From JAIPJO01 sp035269015 (lineage in GTDB: Bacteria; Patescibacteriota; Patescibacteriia; Patescibacteriales; UBA12465), in assembly GCA_035269015.1 (NCBI GenBank), contig DATFJU010000031.1:1-64000 (forward strand): a stretch of 64,000 nucleotides of DNA, written 5' to 3'. Below, in pieces: positions 31,854 to 40,999 of this stretch. The first letter of the stretch is position 1. Each line of letters starts with the position of its first letter. Below the pieces are notes generated by a model that saw only the letters and a list, made by a program, of their open reading frames with translations, ran no database searches and had not been told where the DNA came from. The position numbers and the translations under genes were made by a program.

Positions 31854-33119
31854 TTATTCATATTCTCTCATAGTTAGCTGAGATTCTACTTGCTTAACTG
31901 TTTCAATAATAACTGAAACTACAATCAATAAACTAGTACCACCAATTGCTAGAGACTGTATACCAGTGAAGGCTCTCATGATAAGTGGAAGTATTGCAAT
32001 TACACCCAAGAATAAAGCACCTACAAATATAATCTTATGGGTAGTATTAGATAAATACTCTGCTGTTTGTTTACCTGGTCTAATGCCAGGAATAAAGCCA
32101 CCTTGTTTTTGTAAATTCTCTGAAATTTGATCAGGATGAAAAATAACTTCTGTATAAAAATAGGTAAAGCCAAATACTAATAAGAAATATGATATACCAT
32201 ATACTAACTGGTTTTCAAAAATATCAATTACCCATTGAGCAGCATTTGCTATCCAAGCAGTTTCAGCTGATATAAAAAATTGTGCTATCATTGATGGAAA
32301 AAGCAATACTGAAATAGCAAAAATAATAGGAATAACTCCAGCCATATTTACTCTAAGTGGCAAGTGGGTACTAGTTCCCCCATAAGCACGGTTTCCTCTA
32401 ATTTGCTTAGCATATTGCACTGGTATTTTTCTTTGTCCTTCATTAATAATAATCACACCAACAATAGTTATAATAGTAATTACTGCAAATCCTAGTAATA
32501 AGTATAATTGTGATTGATCAAAATTAATAACTAATTGTTGTAATGTAGAAGGTAAAGCTGAGATAATACCAGCGAAAATTAAAAGAGAAATACCATTACC
32601 AACTTGTTTTTCACTAATTAATTCACCTATCCACATTAAAAATATAGTACCAGCTGTAATAGTAATTATCATGCTAAATAAATCAAAAAAACCAACATTA
32701 CCTAAGATTTGATAACCTGAACGTTGTAGTAATGTAATCATTCCGTATGACTGTAAGGCTGCAAGCGGTACAGTAGCTAAACGTGTATAAGTATTAATCT
32801 TTTGTCTACCGCTTTCATCTTTTTGCATTTCTTCAATTTTAGGAATAATCATTCCTAATAATTGAAAAATAATTGATGAAGTAATATAAGGAGCAATACC
32901 CATCATAACGATAGAGAAATTCTGCATACTACCACCTGAAAATATATTAATCAATCCTAATATTTGATTAGAAGCAAATAAATCTTGTAGTGCTTGAGCG
33001 TCTACTCCAGGAATTGGAATATGAGCAGCAAACCTAAAAATAACCAGCATAGCTAGTACAAACAAAATACGATTTCTTAAATCCTTAATTTTCCAAATTT
33101 GTTTTATTTTCTCCCACAT
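31854..33119 (-). CDS. secY: protein translocase subunit SecY
   Basis: A 421-aa ten-helix channel of the Sec translocon. Typical signatures are RFAAHIPIPGVD (start of helix 1 region), FSGGSMQNFSIVMMGIAPYITSSI (plug and helix 2), ERYGGTSTHLPLRVNMAGVIPIIFA-like segment, and the C-terminal TREYE-like end. It is the last gene of the spc part of the r-protein array, 2 nt behind rplO. Confidence 0.97.
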   Translation of the reverse strand: MWEKIKQIWKIKDLRNRILFVLAMLVIFRFAAHIPIPGVDAQALQDLFASNQILGLINIFSGGSMQNFSIVMMGIAPYITSSIIFQLLGMIIPKIEEMQKDESGRQKINTYTRLATVPLAALQSYGMITLLQRSGYQILGNVGFFDLFSMIITITAGTIFLMWIGELISEKQVGNGISLLIFAGIISALPSTLQQLVINFDQSQLYLLLGFAVITIITIVGVIIINEGQRKIPVQYAKQIRGNRAYGGTSTHLPLRVNMAGVIPIIFAISVLLFPSMIAQFFISAETAWIANAAQWVIDIFENQLVYGISYFLLVFGFTYFYTEVIFHPDQISENLQKQGGFIPGIRPGKQTAEYLSNTTHKIIFVGALFLGVIAILPLIMRAFTGIQSLAIGGTSLLIVVSVIIETVKQVESQLTMREYE

Positions 33120-33121
33120 AA

Positions 33122-33544
33122 TTATTTGTTTTCTAATTGTTCTTTAAGGGTAGCAGACATTTTAATTTTCTCAAACTTTAAGCCTTTAAGCTTTAAAGTT
33201 TCTTTACCTAAAATTTTAACTGGCTCTTTAGCTGTTTTAATAAGATTTTTTTCCTCTAAAATCTGTGGATTAACTATGTCGTTATCCTTAAAATTATTAT
33301 TTATTATCTCTACAGAAACAACTTGATTTTTAGGACGTTGTGATTTAAAACCTCTTACTTTAGGAATTTGCATTAATCTAGCCTTCATACCAAGTCTTTT
33401 TAAATTACTAACACCAGCACGAGCATTTTGCCCCTTCTGTCCTCTGCCACTATAAGTTCCACTACCACTAGAATTACCACGACCAATTCTTTTTCTTAGT
33501 TTTTGTTTAACAGGTTTTTTTATATTGTTTAAGCTAATAGACAT
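33122..33544 (-). CDS. rplO: 50S ribosomal protein L15
   Basis: A 140-aa protein with the Gly/Arg-rich N-terminus of L15 (KRIGRGNSSGSGTYSGRGQKGQNARAG). It follows rpsE directly (10 nt); rpmD (L30), which sits between them in most bacteria, is absent. Confidence 0.96.
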   Translation of the reverse strand: MSISLNNIKKPVKQKLRKRIGRGNSSGSGTYSGRGQKGQNARAGVSNLKRLGMKARLMQIPKVRGFKSQRPKNQVVSVEIINNNFKDNDIVNPQILEEKNLIKTAKEPVKILGKETLKLKGLKFEKIKMSATLKEQLENK

Positions 33545-33554
33545 ATACTAATTA

Positions 33555-34259
33555 TTATTTGCTCTGATTACTATCAGTTTTTTTATCTTTATTTTCATTG
33601 CTGTCTTTATTATCAGCAGTTTTTGTTTTTTCTGGTGCTTGTTTTTTATCCTCTACATTCTTTAAACTTCTTAAAGCTTCAATAGTACAACGAGCATTAT
33701 TAATTTTATTATTAGTACCTAGAATCTTACTAGAAATATTTTTAACACCAGCTAATTCTAAAATAATTCTAACTACACCTCCAGCAATAATACCTCTTCC
33801 TTGTTTAGCTGGCTTAAAAAGGATTTTAGCAGCTCCAACTTTAGAGTATACTTCATGAGGAATAGTATCATTTACCATACTAACAGTTACCATATCTTTC
33901 TTGGCCTTATTTACTGCTTTATTAACTGCAATAGAAACATCAGAACCCTTTCCTAAAGCTGTAGCCACCTTACCTTTTTTATCTCCAATAGCTACACAAG
34001 CTCTAAAATTCATACGTTTTCCTCCGGCCATAACTCTGGTTACACGAGCAATATCTAAAATTCTTTGATCAAACTCATCTTTTTTCTTATCATTTCTTCC
34101 TCTACGTTCCTTTCTTTGTTGCTTTTTCTTTTCACCATAAACAGACTTAGCCACTACCTTAGCTGCTCCTTCACTTTTTTGATTATTTGCTGTATCAGTA
34201 TTTTTTTTCACTACTGTAGCGTTTTCCTTATTCACTTGTTTATTTGTATCTTCAGACAT
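33555..34259 (-). CDS. rpsE: 30S ribosomal protein S5 with charged extensions
   Basis: A 234-aa protein; the S5 core (~65-205: FDQRILDIARVTRVMAGGKRMNFRA ... GKGSDVSIAVNKA ... GRGIIAGGVVRIILELAGV) is normal, but ~60 Lys/Asn/Glu-rich residues precede it and ~30 follow. S5 contributes to the mRNA entry site and decoding accuracy. Confidence 0.96.
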   Translation of the reverse strand: MSEDTNKQVNKENATVVKKNTDTANNQKSEGAAKVVAKSVYGEKKKQQRKERRGRNDKKKDEFDQRILDIARVTRVMAGGKRMNFRACVAIGDKKGKVATALGKGSDVSIAVNKAVNKAKKDMVTVSMVNDTIPHEVYSKVGAAKILFKPAKQGRGIIAGGVVRIILELAGVKNISSKILGTNNKINNARCTIEALRSLKNVEDKKQAPEKTKTADNKDSNENKDKKTDSNQSK

Positions 34260-34269
34260 AATTTAAATA

Positions 34270-34623
34270 TTAAAACTCTAAACCGCCTTCTCTAGCACCT
34301 TCAGCCAAGGCACGTACTCTACCGTGGTAACTAAAAGCACCTCTATCAAAGACGAGTTTTGTTATTTTTTTATCTTTAGCTTTTTTAGCAATTAAAAGTC
34401 CTAACTCTTTAGCTAATTCTTTCTTAGTTCCCTTGCTTTTAAGCTCTTTAGCATTAGCGCTAAGTATAGTTACACCTTTCTCATCATCAATAATTTGTGC
34501 ATACATATTAGTGTTAGAACGATAAACACTAAGTCTAGGACGCTCTGCAGTTCCATTTATTTTCTTTCTAACTTTTCTATGTATTCTATCCCTTTTTTGT
34601 TGTCTAAATTTGTGCCAATTCAT
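34270..34623 (-). CDS. rplR: 50S ribosomal protein L18
   Basis: A 117-aa protein, complete. 5S rRNA-binding L18 signatures RPRLSVYRSNTNMYAQIIDD, LVFDRGAFSYHGRVRALAEGAREGGLEF. It lies between rpsE and rplF as usual. Confidence 0.97.
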   Translation of the reverse strand: MNWHKFRQQKRDRIHRKVRKKINGTAERPRLSVYRSNTNMYAQIIDDEKGVTILSANAKELKSKGTKKELAKELGLLIAKKAKDKKITKLVFDRGAFSYHGRVRALAEGAREGGLEF

Positions 34624-34640
34624 AATTTTATTATCTATAA

Positions 34641-35189
34641 TTATTCACCTTTAGAAGCGGTTTTACCCTCTTTTTTAATAAGAATCTCTCCCTCATATTT
34701 AATACCTTTAAGCTTATAAACATCAGGTTTTCTAACTTTTCTAATTCTAGCAGCAGTTTCTCCTACTAGCTGTTTATCAATACCAGAAACTGTAATTACA
34801 TTTCCTTCAACAGTAATAGTAATACCTTCAGGTACAGGAAATTCAACTGGATGAGAATAACCCATATTAAGTGTTAAAGTTTGACCACTAACAGCAGCCC
34901 TATAACCAACACCTGATATTTCAAGTTTCTTCTCAAAACCCTCAGTAACACCATGCACCATATTATTTATTAGTGAACGGTATAGGCCCCAGTAAGCTCT
35001 AAGTTCTCTATCAGCTAAATCTTTAATACTAACCAGTAAACCTTCATCAGTTTTTTCAACTTTAACCTTATCACCTCTATAAGCAGTACTTAATTCTCCT
35101 TTAGGTCCTTTTATTATTATTTCTTTGTCTTTTATTTGAGCCTCAACATTGTTAGTTAAAGCAACAGGTAATTTTCCTAAACGTGACAT
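34641..35189 (-). CDS. rplF: 50S ribosomal protein L6
   Basis: A 182-aa protein from the ATG at 35189 (MSRLGKLPVALTNNVEA), the standard L6 N-terminus. A longer frame from 35216 would overlap the end of rpsH and has no support. Both L6 repeats are present (ending GIDKQLVGETAARIRKVRKPDVYKLKGIKYEGE). It binds near the sarcin-ricin loop. Confidence 0.96.
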   Translation of the reverse strand: MSRLGKLPVALTNNVEAQIKDKEIIIKGPKGELSTAYRGDKVKVEKTDEGLLVSIKDLADRELRAYWGLYRSLINNMVHGVTEGFEKKLEISGVGYRAAVSGQTLTLNMGYSHPVEFPVPEGITITVEGNVITVSGIDKQLVGETAARIRKVRKPDVYKLKGIKYEGEILIKKEGKTASKGE

Positions 35190-35200
35190 AAAACTTTTAT

Positions 35201-35614
35201 TTAATATATATGGCAAAGTACTTCACCACCAACTTTAGATGATCTTGCCTGATTATTAGTCATTAGTCCTTTTGGTGTTGAAATGATTGAAATACCATAA
35301 CCATTTAAAACTCTCGGAATTTTGTCTTTTTTAACATAAACTTTAAGGCCTGGTTTAGAAATCTTTTCTAAATGACTAATGTAAGACTTACCATTTTTCT
35401 TATATTTCAAAACAATTCTCAATTGATCAAAATTATTATTCTTTTCTCCTTTAGAACCACCTTTAACTAATTCTGTACCCTTAATCCAGCCTTCTTGTTC
35501 AAGGATTTTAGCAATATTGTATTTAATTTTACTCATTGGCAAAACCACTTCTGCTTTATTAACAGCAGAGGCATTACGAATTCTTGTTAGCATGTCTGCG
35601 ATTGGATCTGTCAT
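35201..35614 (-). CDS. rpsH: 30S ribosomal protein S8
   Basis: A 137-aa protein with the S8 start (MTDPIADMLTRIRNASAVNKAEVVLPMSKIK) and end (NGYGISIISTPKGLMTNNQARSSKVGGEVLCHIY). It ends 11 nt before the L6 start. S8 binds helix 21 of 16S rRNA and is the autogenous regulator of the spc operon in E. coli. Confidence 0.97.
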   Translation of the reverse strand: MTDPIADMLTRIRNASAVNKAEVVLPMSKIKYNIAKILEQEGWIKGTELVKGGSKGEKNNNFDQLRIVLKYKKNGKSYISHLEKISKPGLKVYVKKDKIPRVLNGYGISIISTPKGLMTNNQARSSKVGGEVLCHIY

Positions 35615-35649
35615 AATTTTTGTTTATAACTTTATTTGATTAACCTAGT

Positions 35650-35835
35650 TTACCAGCTTGATTTTGTAATTCCTGGTAAATCACCATTATCTGCTAATTC
35701 TCTAAAGCAGATACGGCAAAGATCGAAATCACGCATATAACCGTGATTACGCCCACACCGCCAACAGCGATTTATCTTGCGGGTACTAAATTTAGGTTTT
35801 TTATTTGCTTTTTCTATTAATGCTTTTCTAGCCAT
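35650..35835 (-). CDS. rpsN: 30S ribosomal protein S14, zinc-binding type
   Basis: A 61-aa short S14 with CxxC-x12-CxxC zinc ligands (CWRCGRNHGYMRDFDLCRIC). It is the ancestral C+ form and lies between rplE (3 nt) and rpsH. Confidence 0.97.
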   Translation of the reverse strand: MARKALIEKANKKPKFSTRKINRCWRCGRNHGYMRDFDLCRICFRELADNGDLPGITKSSW

Positions 35836-35838
35836 ATA

Positions 35839-36378
35839 CTATTTTTTAAAGGGAAAGCCAAGTTGCTTAAAAAGCTCAAGACCTTCTTCCCTGTTTTTGC
35901 AATTTGTTACTAATGATATCTCTAAACCAAATATCTTATCTGTATCATCAAGACCTATTTCAGAAAAAGCAGTATGTTCTTTAATTCCCACTGTTAGATT
36001 CCCTGACTGATCAACAGATGTTTGATTTATACCTCTAAAATCACGAACTCTTGGAAAACCTATATTAATTAACTTCTCTACAAAATCATACATTCTTTTC
36101 TTTCTCAGTGTTACCATAAGGCCAACAACCATACCTTCTCTAAGCTTAAAGCCTGAAATTGATTGCTTAGCTTTAGTAAATACTGGTTTTTGACCACTAA
36201 TAGCTTTTAAAGCCTTTTCAACATTTTGTACATATTCTTTATCACTACTAAAACGACCAATACCTACGTTAATAACTACTTTCTTAAGTCTAGGTACAGT
36301 CATTAAATTCTTTAAACTAAACTTTTCTTTAAGAGCTGGAACTATTTCTTTTTGATATTTTACTTGCAAATTATTCAT
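35839..36378 (-). CDS. rplE: 50S ribosomal protein L5
   Basis: A 179-aa protein, full length. Signatures: YQKEIVPALKEKFSLKNLMTVPRLKKVVINVGIG, GFKLREGMVVGLMVTLRKKRMYDF, PRVRDFRGINQ. It binds 5S rRNA in the central protuberance. Confidence 0.97.
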   Translation of the reverse strand: MNNLQVKYQKEIVPALKEKFSLKNLMTVPRLKKVVINVGIGRFSSDKEYVQNVEKALKAISGQKPVFTKAKQSISGFKLREGMVVGLMVTLRKKRMYDFVEKLINIGFPRVRDFRGINQTSVDQSGNLTVGIKEHTAFSEIGLDDTDKIFGLEISLVTNCKNREEGLELFKQLGFPFKK

Positions 36379-36389
36379 ATATTATATTA

Positions 36390-36710
36390 TTAGGCAAATG
36401 TTTCATGACATTTTTTACACTGTCTATATTTTTTATTGCCTGTATCTGTTTTTACTAACTTATATTCAACTCTAGTTTCTTTTTGACATTTTGGACAAAC
36501 CAACATTAACTTTGATATAGCAACTAAAGCAGGAAATTCAACTTTTTGACCTTTTTCACCTTCACGTCTTGGTCTTAAATGTTTTACTAATAAATTTAAA
36601 CCTTCAACACTAACTCTTTTTTCTGCCTTTAATACTTGCAAAACTTTTCCGGTTTTACCTTTATCTTTTCCGCTTAACATTTTTACTTTGTCTCCTTTTT
36701 TTATTTTCAT
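36390..36710 (-). CDS. rplX: 50S ribosomal protein L24 with C-terminal zinc ribbon
   Basis: A 106-aa protein with the KOW start (KKGDKVKMLSGKDKGKTGKVLQV) and NLLVKHLRPRREGEKG. The C-terminal part has two CxxC pairs (VCPKCQK and CKKCHET) that can form a zinc ribbon, present in only part of the bacterial L24 family. It is an early assembly initiator of the large subunit. Confidence 0.95.
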   Translation of the reverse strand: MKIKKGDKVKMLSGKDKGKTGKVLQVLKAEKRVSVEGLNLLVKHLRPRREGEKGQKVEFPALVAISKLMLVCPKCQKETRVEYKLVKTDTGNKKYRQCKKCHETFA

Positions 36711-36728
36711 ATAATAAACTTAATGTTT

Positions 36729-37100
36729 TTACAATACTTCAGGGGCAAGTGAAGCAATTTTAAAATAGCCCGCCCTTCTAACTTCTCTAGCCACTGGGCC
36801 AAAAATACGAGTAGCTTTTGGTTCTGGTTTCTCTTTATCAACAATAGCACAAGCATTATCATCAAAACGAAGATAAGTACCATCTGTTCTTCTAATTTCT
36901 TTTTTAGTTCTAATAATAACAGCTCTAAGTACATCACCTTTTTTTATAGCTGAATGAGGTACTGCCTCTTTTACAGTCACTGTGATAACATCGCCTACTC
37001 TAGCATATCTTTTTCTATAACCACCTAAAACTCTAATACACTGAACCTTTTTGGCTCCTGAGTTATCTGCTACTTTGATTTGAGATTCTACTTGAATCAT
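36729..37100 (-). CDS. rplN: 50S ribosomal protein L14
   Basis: A 123-aa protein, near-universal length. It begins MIQVESQIKVADNSGAKKVQCIRVLGG and ends FGPVAREVRRAGYFKIASLAPEVL. It lies at the intersubunit bridge. Confidence 0.97.
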   Translation of the reverse strand: MIQVESQIKVADNSGAKKVQCIRVLGGYRKRYARVGDVITVTVKEAVPHSAIKKGDVLRAVIIRTKKEIRRTDGTYLRFDDNACAIVDKEKPEPKATRIFGPVAREVRRAGYFKIASLAPEVL

Positions 37101-37124
37101 ATATTTAAAACTTTATTAACAATA

Positions 37125-37400
37125 TTAATTATATAGCACACGCCATCTTTTATTTTTACTAATTGGGCGACACTCAACAAAACTAACAGTATCTCCTTCA
37201 TTATATATTCCCTTTTCATCGTGTACTTGATACTTAGTGCTGATAGCATAACGTTTTTGATACTTAGGGTGAATTCTTACTCTATCAATCTTAACAACTA
37301 TAGTTTTATCACTTTTATTACTAACAACCTTACCTTCAAAACGTTTTGTGATAATTTCTTTAGTATTCTCTTTATTTATTTGTGTTTTATTCTTATTCAT
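37125..37400 (-). CDS. rpsQ: 30S ribosomal protein S17
   Basis: A 91-aa protein. The S17 core starts near residue 19 (RFEGKVVSNKSDKTIVVKIDRVRIHPKYQKRY) after a short polar extension and ends in VSFVECRPISKNKRWRVL. It is an early 16S-binding protein. Confidence 0.96.
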   Translation of the reverse strand: MNKNKTQINKENTKEIITKRFEGKVVSNKSDKTIVVKIDRVRIHPKYQKRYAISTKYQVHDEKGIYNEGDTVSFVECRPISKNKRWRVLYN

Positions 37401-37411
37401 ACAATGTTATT

Positions 37412-37609
37412 TTACTCTTTATCCAAAGTAATTTGTTTAAGCTTAGTTAAAATTTGAGCAATACTAGTACGTGTATCTTTAATTTCTTTAACATTCTTTA
37501 ATTGCTTATTTGAATCTTTAAATCTCAAATCTCTAAGCTTATCTCTTTCTGCATGCAAGATTTTCTGTAAATCTTCTTTAGTTTTATTTTTTAAATCCTT
37601 AAATTTCAT
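37412..37609 (-). CDS. rpmC: 50S ribosomal protein L29
   Basis: A 65-aa helical hairpin protein (MKFKDLKNKTKEDLQKILHAERDKLRDLRFKDSNKQLKNVKEIKDTRTSIAQILT). It lies between rplP and rpsQ and sits at the polypeptide exit. Confidence 0.95.
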   Translation of the reverse strand: MKFKDLKNKTKEDLQKILHAERDKLRDLRFKDSNKQLKNVKEIKDTRTSIAQILTKLKQITLDKE

Positions 37610-37614
37610 ATATT

Positions 37615-38019
37615 TTATTTACTGACGAATTTACATTTAACTGGTAATTTATAGGCAGCTAAATCTAAAGCTTTTTTAGCAGTAACTTCGTCCATACCAG
37701 CTACCTCAAACATTACCATACCTGGTTTAACAATAGCTACATAGTGATCAACAGCTCCTTTACCTTTACCCATAGGGATTTCTCCTCCCTTTTTAGTTAC
37801 CGGTTTATCTGGAAAAATTCTGATCCAGGTTTTTCCGCCTTTTTTAGTATATTTAGTAAGAACTCTTCTAGCTGATTCTATTTGTCTAGAACTTACCCAA
37901 CTACCTGTAACACTTTTTAAGCCATAGTTTCCAAAACTAACTTCTAGTAAACTACTAGCAACTCCGCTATGATAGCGTTTATGTTCTTTTCTATATTTTG
38001 TCTTTTTTGGCATTAACAT
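37615..38019 (-). CDS. rplP: 50S ribosomal protein L16
   Basis: A 134-aa protein with the standard MLMPKKTKYRKEHKRYHSG start, ESARRVLTKYTKKGGKTWIRIFPDKPVTKKGGEIPMGKGKG in the middle and FEVAGMDEVTAKKALDLAAYKLPVK at the end. It lies between rpsC and rpmC. Confidence 0.97.
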   Translation of the reverse strand: MLMPKKTKYRKEHKRYHSGVASSLLEVSFGNYGLKSVTGSWVSSRQIESARRVLTKYTKKGGKTWIRIFPDKPVTKKGGEIPMGKGKGAVDHYVAIVKPGMVMFEVAGMDEVTAKKALDLAAYKLPVKCKFVSK

Positions 38020-38029
38020 AATTTCAAAA

Positions 38030-38722
38030 TTACTTTTGACGAGATCCTATCACTTGACCGGCTTCGTCTTTACTATCTTTACTAAATACTTCACCACGAT
38101 ATATCCAAACCTTAATTCCAATAATACCGTAGGTGGTATGGGCTCCTCCTCTAGAATAATCTATATCAGCACGAAGAGTCTGTAATGGTACTTTTCCTGA
38201 AACTAATTTTTCAGTTCTAGCAATTTCAGCTCCATTAAGTCTTCCCGCTACCACTATTTTTACTCCCAGCGCTCCAGCTCTTTCTACTCTAGAAATAGCT
38301 TGCTTCATAACTCTACGAAAAGGCATTCTTTTCTCAATATCTAAAATCATTGATTGTAATACTATTTGTGCGCTCAAATTAGGGCGACTTACTTCTTTTA
38401 CATTTAACTGAATTTCATTAGGTCTAAAGTTTTTTAAAAACTTTCTATGTAACGTCTTCTTTAAGTCATTAATACCGGTTCCCCCTCTACCAATAATTAA
38501 TCCTGGTTTAGCGGTATGAATATCTATGTTAATACGTTTAGCATCTCTAATAATTTCAACTTTATCAATCCCAGCTTCTTTATAATTCTTAATAACATAT
38601 TTTCTTAACTCTACATCTTGCTTGGTACACTTAATATAATCATCATTAGTTTTAAACCATAGAGATGGCCAAGTTTTGATAATGCCTAGTCTTATTACTT
38701 TTGGATTTATTTTCTTTCCCAT
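38030..38722 (-). CDS. rpsC: 30S ribosomal protein S3
   Basis: A 230-aa protein with the KH domain (IDIHTAKPGLIIGRGGTGINDLKK) and the C-terminal S3 domain (MPFRRVMKQAISRVERAGALGVKIVVAGRLNGAEIARTE ... GAHTTYGIIGIKVWIYRGE). It forms the mRNA entry helicase with S4 and S5. Confidence 0.97.
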   Translation of the reverse strand: MGKKINPKVIRLGIIKTWPSLWFKTNDDYIKCTKQDVELRKYVIKNYKEAGIDKVEIIRDAKRINIDIHTAKPGLIIGRGGTGINDLKKTLHRKFLKNFRPNEIQLNVKEVSRPNLSAQIVLQSMILDIEKRMPFRRVMKQAISRVERAGALGVKIVVAGRLNGAEIARTEKLVSGKVPLQTLRADIDYSRGGAHTTYGIIGIKVWIYRGEVFSKDSKDEAGQVIGSRQK

Positions 38723-38743
38723 AGTGTTTATAATTTATATTAT

Positions 38744-39352
38744 CTAGCCAGTCTTACGATGAAAATTTTTCTTAGGTTGCTGACCTGATCCACCTTCAAT
38801 TTTATCATGTCCTCCCCTTGAAGCAAGTCTTGAAGGATCATAAAATTCTTTTCCTTTAGCTTGTTTAGTATTAGTGTTCTTAGGCTGTTTCTCGTCTGTA
38901 ACCTTTTTTGTCTTATTACCTTTTTTTACTTCAGATTCTTCATCAACACTTTTAACTCTTTTTGGTTTGCTTAAGACACCTTTCTTCTTATCTTTAGCAG
39001 TTTCACTTTTTTTAGATTCAACTATTTCAGCTAAAGTTACCATTACATGACTAGAGCGTTTTCTAATCGGTGTAGCTCTACCATGAGCTCTTGGCATCCA
39101 TCGTTTTAAAGTGGCTCCATCATCAACTCTAATTTCTTTAATTATTAAGTTATCTTTATCCAATTCAAAATTATTTTCCGCATTACTTATGGCTGACATA
39201 AGTAATTTATATAAAGGTAAAGTAACTTTTTTATTGGTTAACTTTAATTGATTTAACGCATTATCTACCTTTAATCCTCTAACCAAATCAGCAACTAATC
39301 TGACTTTTCTAGGTGATGTACGTAAATGTTTTAAGCTAGCTTTTACTTCCAT
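38744..39352 (-). CDS. rplV: 50S ribosomal protein L22 with long basic tail
   Basis: A 202-aa protein. The L22 core (~1-112, KASLKHLRTSPRKVRLVADLVRG ... LKRWMPRAHGRATPIRKRSSHVMVTLAE) is followed by ~90 residues rich in Lys, Asn, Gln and Gly that most bacterial L22 proteins lack. The core lines the exit tunnel; the tail would project outwards. Confidence 0.95.
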   Translation of the reverse strand: MEVKASLKHLRTSPRKVRLVADLVRGLKVDNALNQLKLTNKKVTLPLYKLLMSAISNAENNFELDKDNLIIKEIRVDDGATLKRWMPRAHGRATPIRKRSSHVMVTLAEIVESKKSETAKDKKKGVLSKPKRVKSVDEESEVKKGNKTKKVTDEKQPKNTNTKQAKGKEFYDPSRLASRGGHDKIEGGSGQQPKKNFHRKTG

Positions 39353-39363
39353 ATTATTTATAA

Positions 39364-39648
39364 TTATTTAGCACCAATTTGTGTTTTTGCCATTCTACCT
39401 CCATGACCAACAAATTTTTTAGTAGGAGAAAATTCTCCTAATTTGTGTCCAACCATATTTTCAACAATATTTACAGGAACATGCTTTTTACCATTATGAA
39501 CACCAAAAACAAAACCAACCATTTCTGGAGTAATAGTACAAGCTCTATCCCAAACTTTGATAACTGTTTTATCACCTTGTTTAAGATTTTGTACCTTTTT
39601 CAATATTCTTTCGTTTATATATGGTCCTTTTTTTAAACTTCTGGACAT
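39364..39648 (-). CDS. rpsS: 30S ribosomal protein S19
   Basis: A 94-aa protein, complete: SRSLKKGPYINERILKKV, WDRACTITPEMVGFVFGVHNGKKHVPVNIVENMVGHKLGEFSPTKKFVGH. It lies between rplB and rplV. Confidence 0.97.
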   Translation of the reverse strand: MSRSLKKGPYINERILKKVQNLKQGDKTVIKVWDRACTITPEMVGFVFGVHNGKKHVPVNIVENMVGHKLGEFSPTKKFVGHGGRMAKTQIGAK

Positions 39649-39696
39649 AATATTATATTAATTTATTGATTATATATTAATTAAATATATTGCTTT

Positions 39697-40536
39697 TTAG
39701 CGACGTCTCTTACTACGTCTTCTAATGATTAACTTATCACTAATTTTCTTTCTTCTAGTTTTAACTCCCATTGCTGGTTTACCCCATTTAGTTTTAGGAT
39801 GTTTCAGACCAATTGGCTGATTACCTTCACCACCTCCATGAGGATGATCATTAGGGTTCATAGCTGAACCTCTGACTGTTGGTTTGATACCCATTCTTCT
39901 TTTTCTACCAGCAGATCCTAATTTAATATGTCTTTTATCTGGATTTGAAACTTGACCTACAGTACATAAACAATCTTTTTTAACTTGTCTTATTTCACCT
40001 GATGGTAATTTAATTTGAGCATACTTACCTTCTACACCCATAACGTTTATAACATTTCCAGCACCTCTAGCCATTTTAGCTCCTTCTCCAGGTACTAGTT
40101 CAATAGAATTAACAGGTACACCAGCAGGAATGTATTTAATAGGCATAGCATTACCTGGTTTAATATCAACATTTTTCTGACTACTTATAATAACATCTCC
40201 TACACTATTTTTAACTGGAGCAATAATATATCTTTTTTCACCATCAGCATATACAAGTAGAGCTAAACGAGCACCTCTGTTCGGATCGTATTCAATAGCA
40301 GAAATCTTAGCAGGAATATCAAATTTATCTCTTTTAAAATCAACTGATCTAATATATCTTTTACTACCACCACCCCTGTGTCTAACAGTTATTTTTCCAC
40401 TACTATTTCTACCAGAAAATTTCTTTTTAATCGTAATTAAACTTTTTTCCGGTTTAGATTTAGTAATATCTTTAAAGTCAGCAAACGTTGCTTGTCTGCG
40501 ACCCGGTGTTGTAGGTTTTACTGTTTTAATACCCAT
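39697..40536 (-). CDS. rplB: 50S ribosomal protein L2
   Basis: A 279-aa protein with the core motifs NSSGKITVRHRGGGSKRYIR, GDVIISSQKNVDIKPGNAMPIKYIPAGVPVNSIELVPGEG and the peptidyl-transferase-proximal GSAMNPNDHPHGGGEG. Near the peptidyl transferase centre. Confidence 0.98.
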   Translation of the reverse strand: MGIKTVKPTTPGRRQATFADFKDITKSKPEKSLITIKKKFSGRNSSGKITVRHRGGGSKRYIRSVDFKRDKFDIPAKISAIEYDPNRGARLALLVYADGEKRYIIAPVKNSVGDVIISSQKNVDIKPGNAMPIKYIPAGVPVNSIELVPGEGAKMARGAGNVINVMGVEGKYAQIKLPSGEIRQVKKDCLCTVGQVSNPDKRHIKLGSAGRKRRMGIKPTVRGSAMNPNDHPHGGGEGNQPIGLKHPKTKWGKPAMGVKTRRKKISDKLIIRRRSKRRR

Positions 40537-40547
40537 ATTCTAAAATA

Positions 40548-40994
40548 TTATACGCCTTCGTAAATGTTAAGGCTTTTACCTTTTTCAATGGTAACAATAG
40601 CTTTTTTAAAATCTTTTCTTTTACCAGTATAACGTCCACGTCTTACTATTTTACCTTCATTATTAATTATATTTACATTTGTAGCTTTAACTCCGTAAAC
40701 TTCATTAATTGCTTTTTTAATTTCAACTTTATTTGACTTTACACTGACAATAAATACATACTGATTATTTATTCCTAAGTTAGCAGCCTTTTCAGTAATA
40801 AGTGGTTTAACTAAGTGCTTATAAGCAAAACCTGGCTTACCAGTCTTCTTAACCTCTTTTGTTTCTTGACTTGAGGTAGCATCTTTTTTAACATCTTTCT
40901 TTTCTTCTTTTACATCCTTTATCTCACTTTTCTTAGCTTCATCTTTTTTAGAAACATCTTTATCAGTATTCTTTTTTTTACCAAATATCGCCAT
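40548..40994 (-). CDS. rplW: 50S ribosomal protein L23 with N-terminal charged extension
   Basis: A 148-aa protein. Residues ~55-148 are the L23 core (KHLVKPLITEKAANLGINNQYVFIVSVKSNKVEIKKAINEVYGVKATNVN), preceded by ~50 Lys/Asp/Glu residues. L23 docks the signal recognition particle and trigger factor at the tunnel exit. Confidence 0.95.
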   Translation of the reverse strand: MAIFGKKKNTDKDVSKKDEAKKSEIKDVKEEKKDVKKDATSSQETKEVKKTGKPGFAYKHLVKPLITEKAANLGINNQYVFIVSVKSNKVEIKKAINEVYGVKATNVNIINNEGKIVRRGRYTGKRKDFKKAIVTIEKGKSLNIYEGV

Positions 40995-40999
40995 ATATC

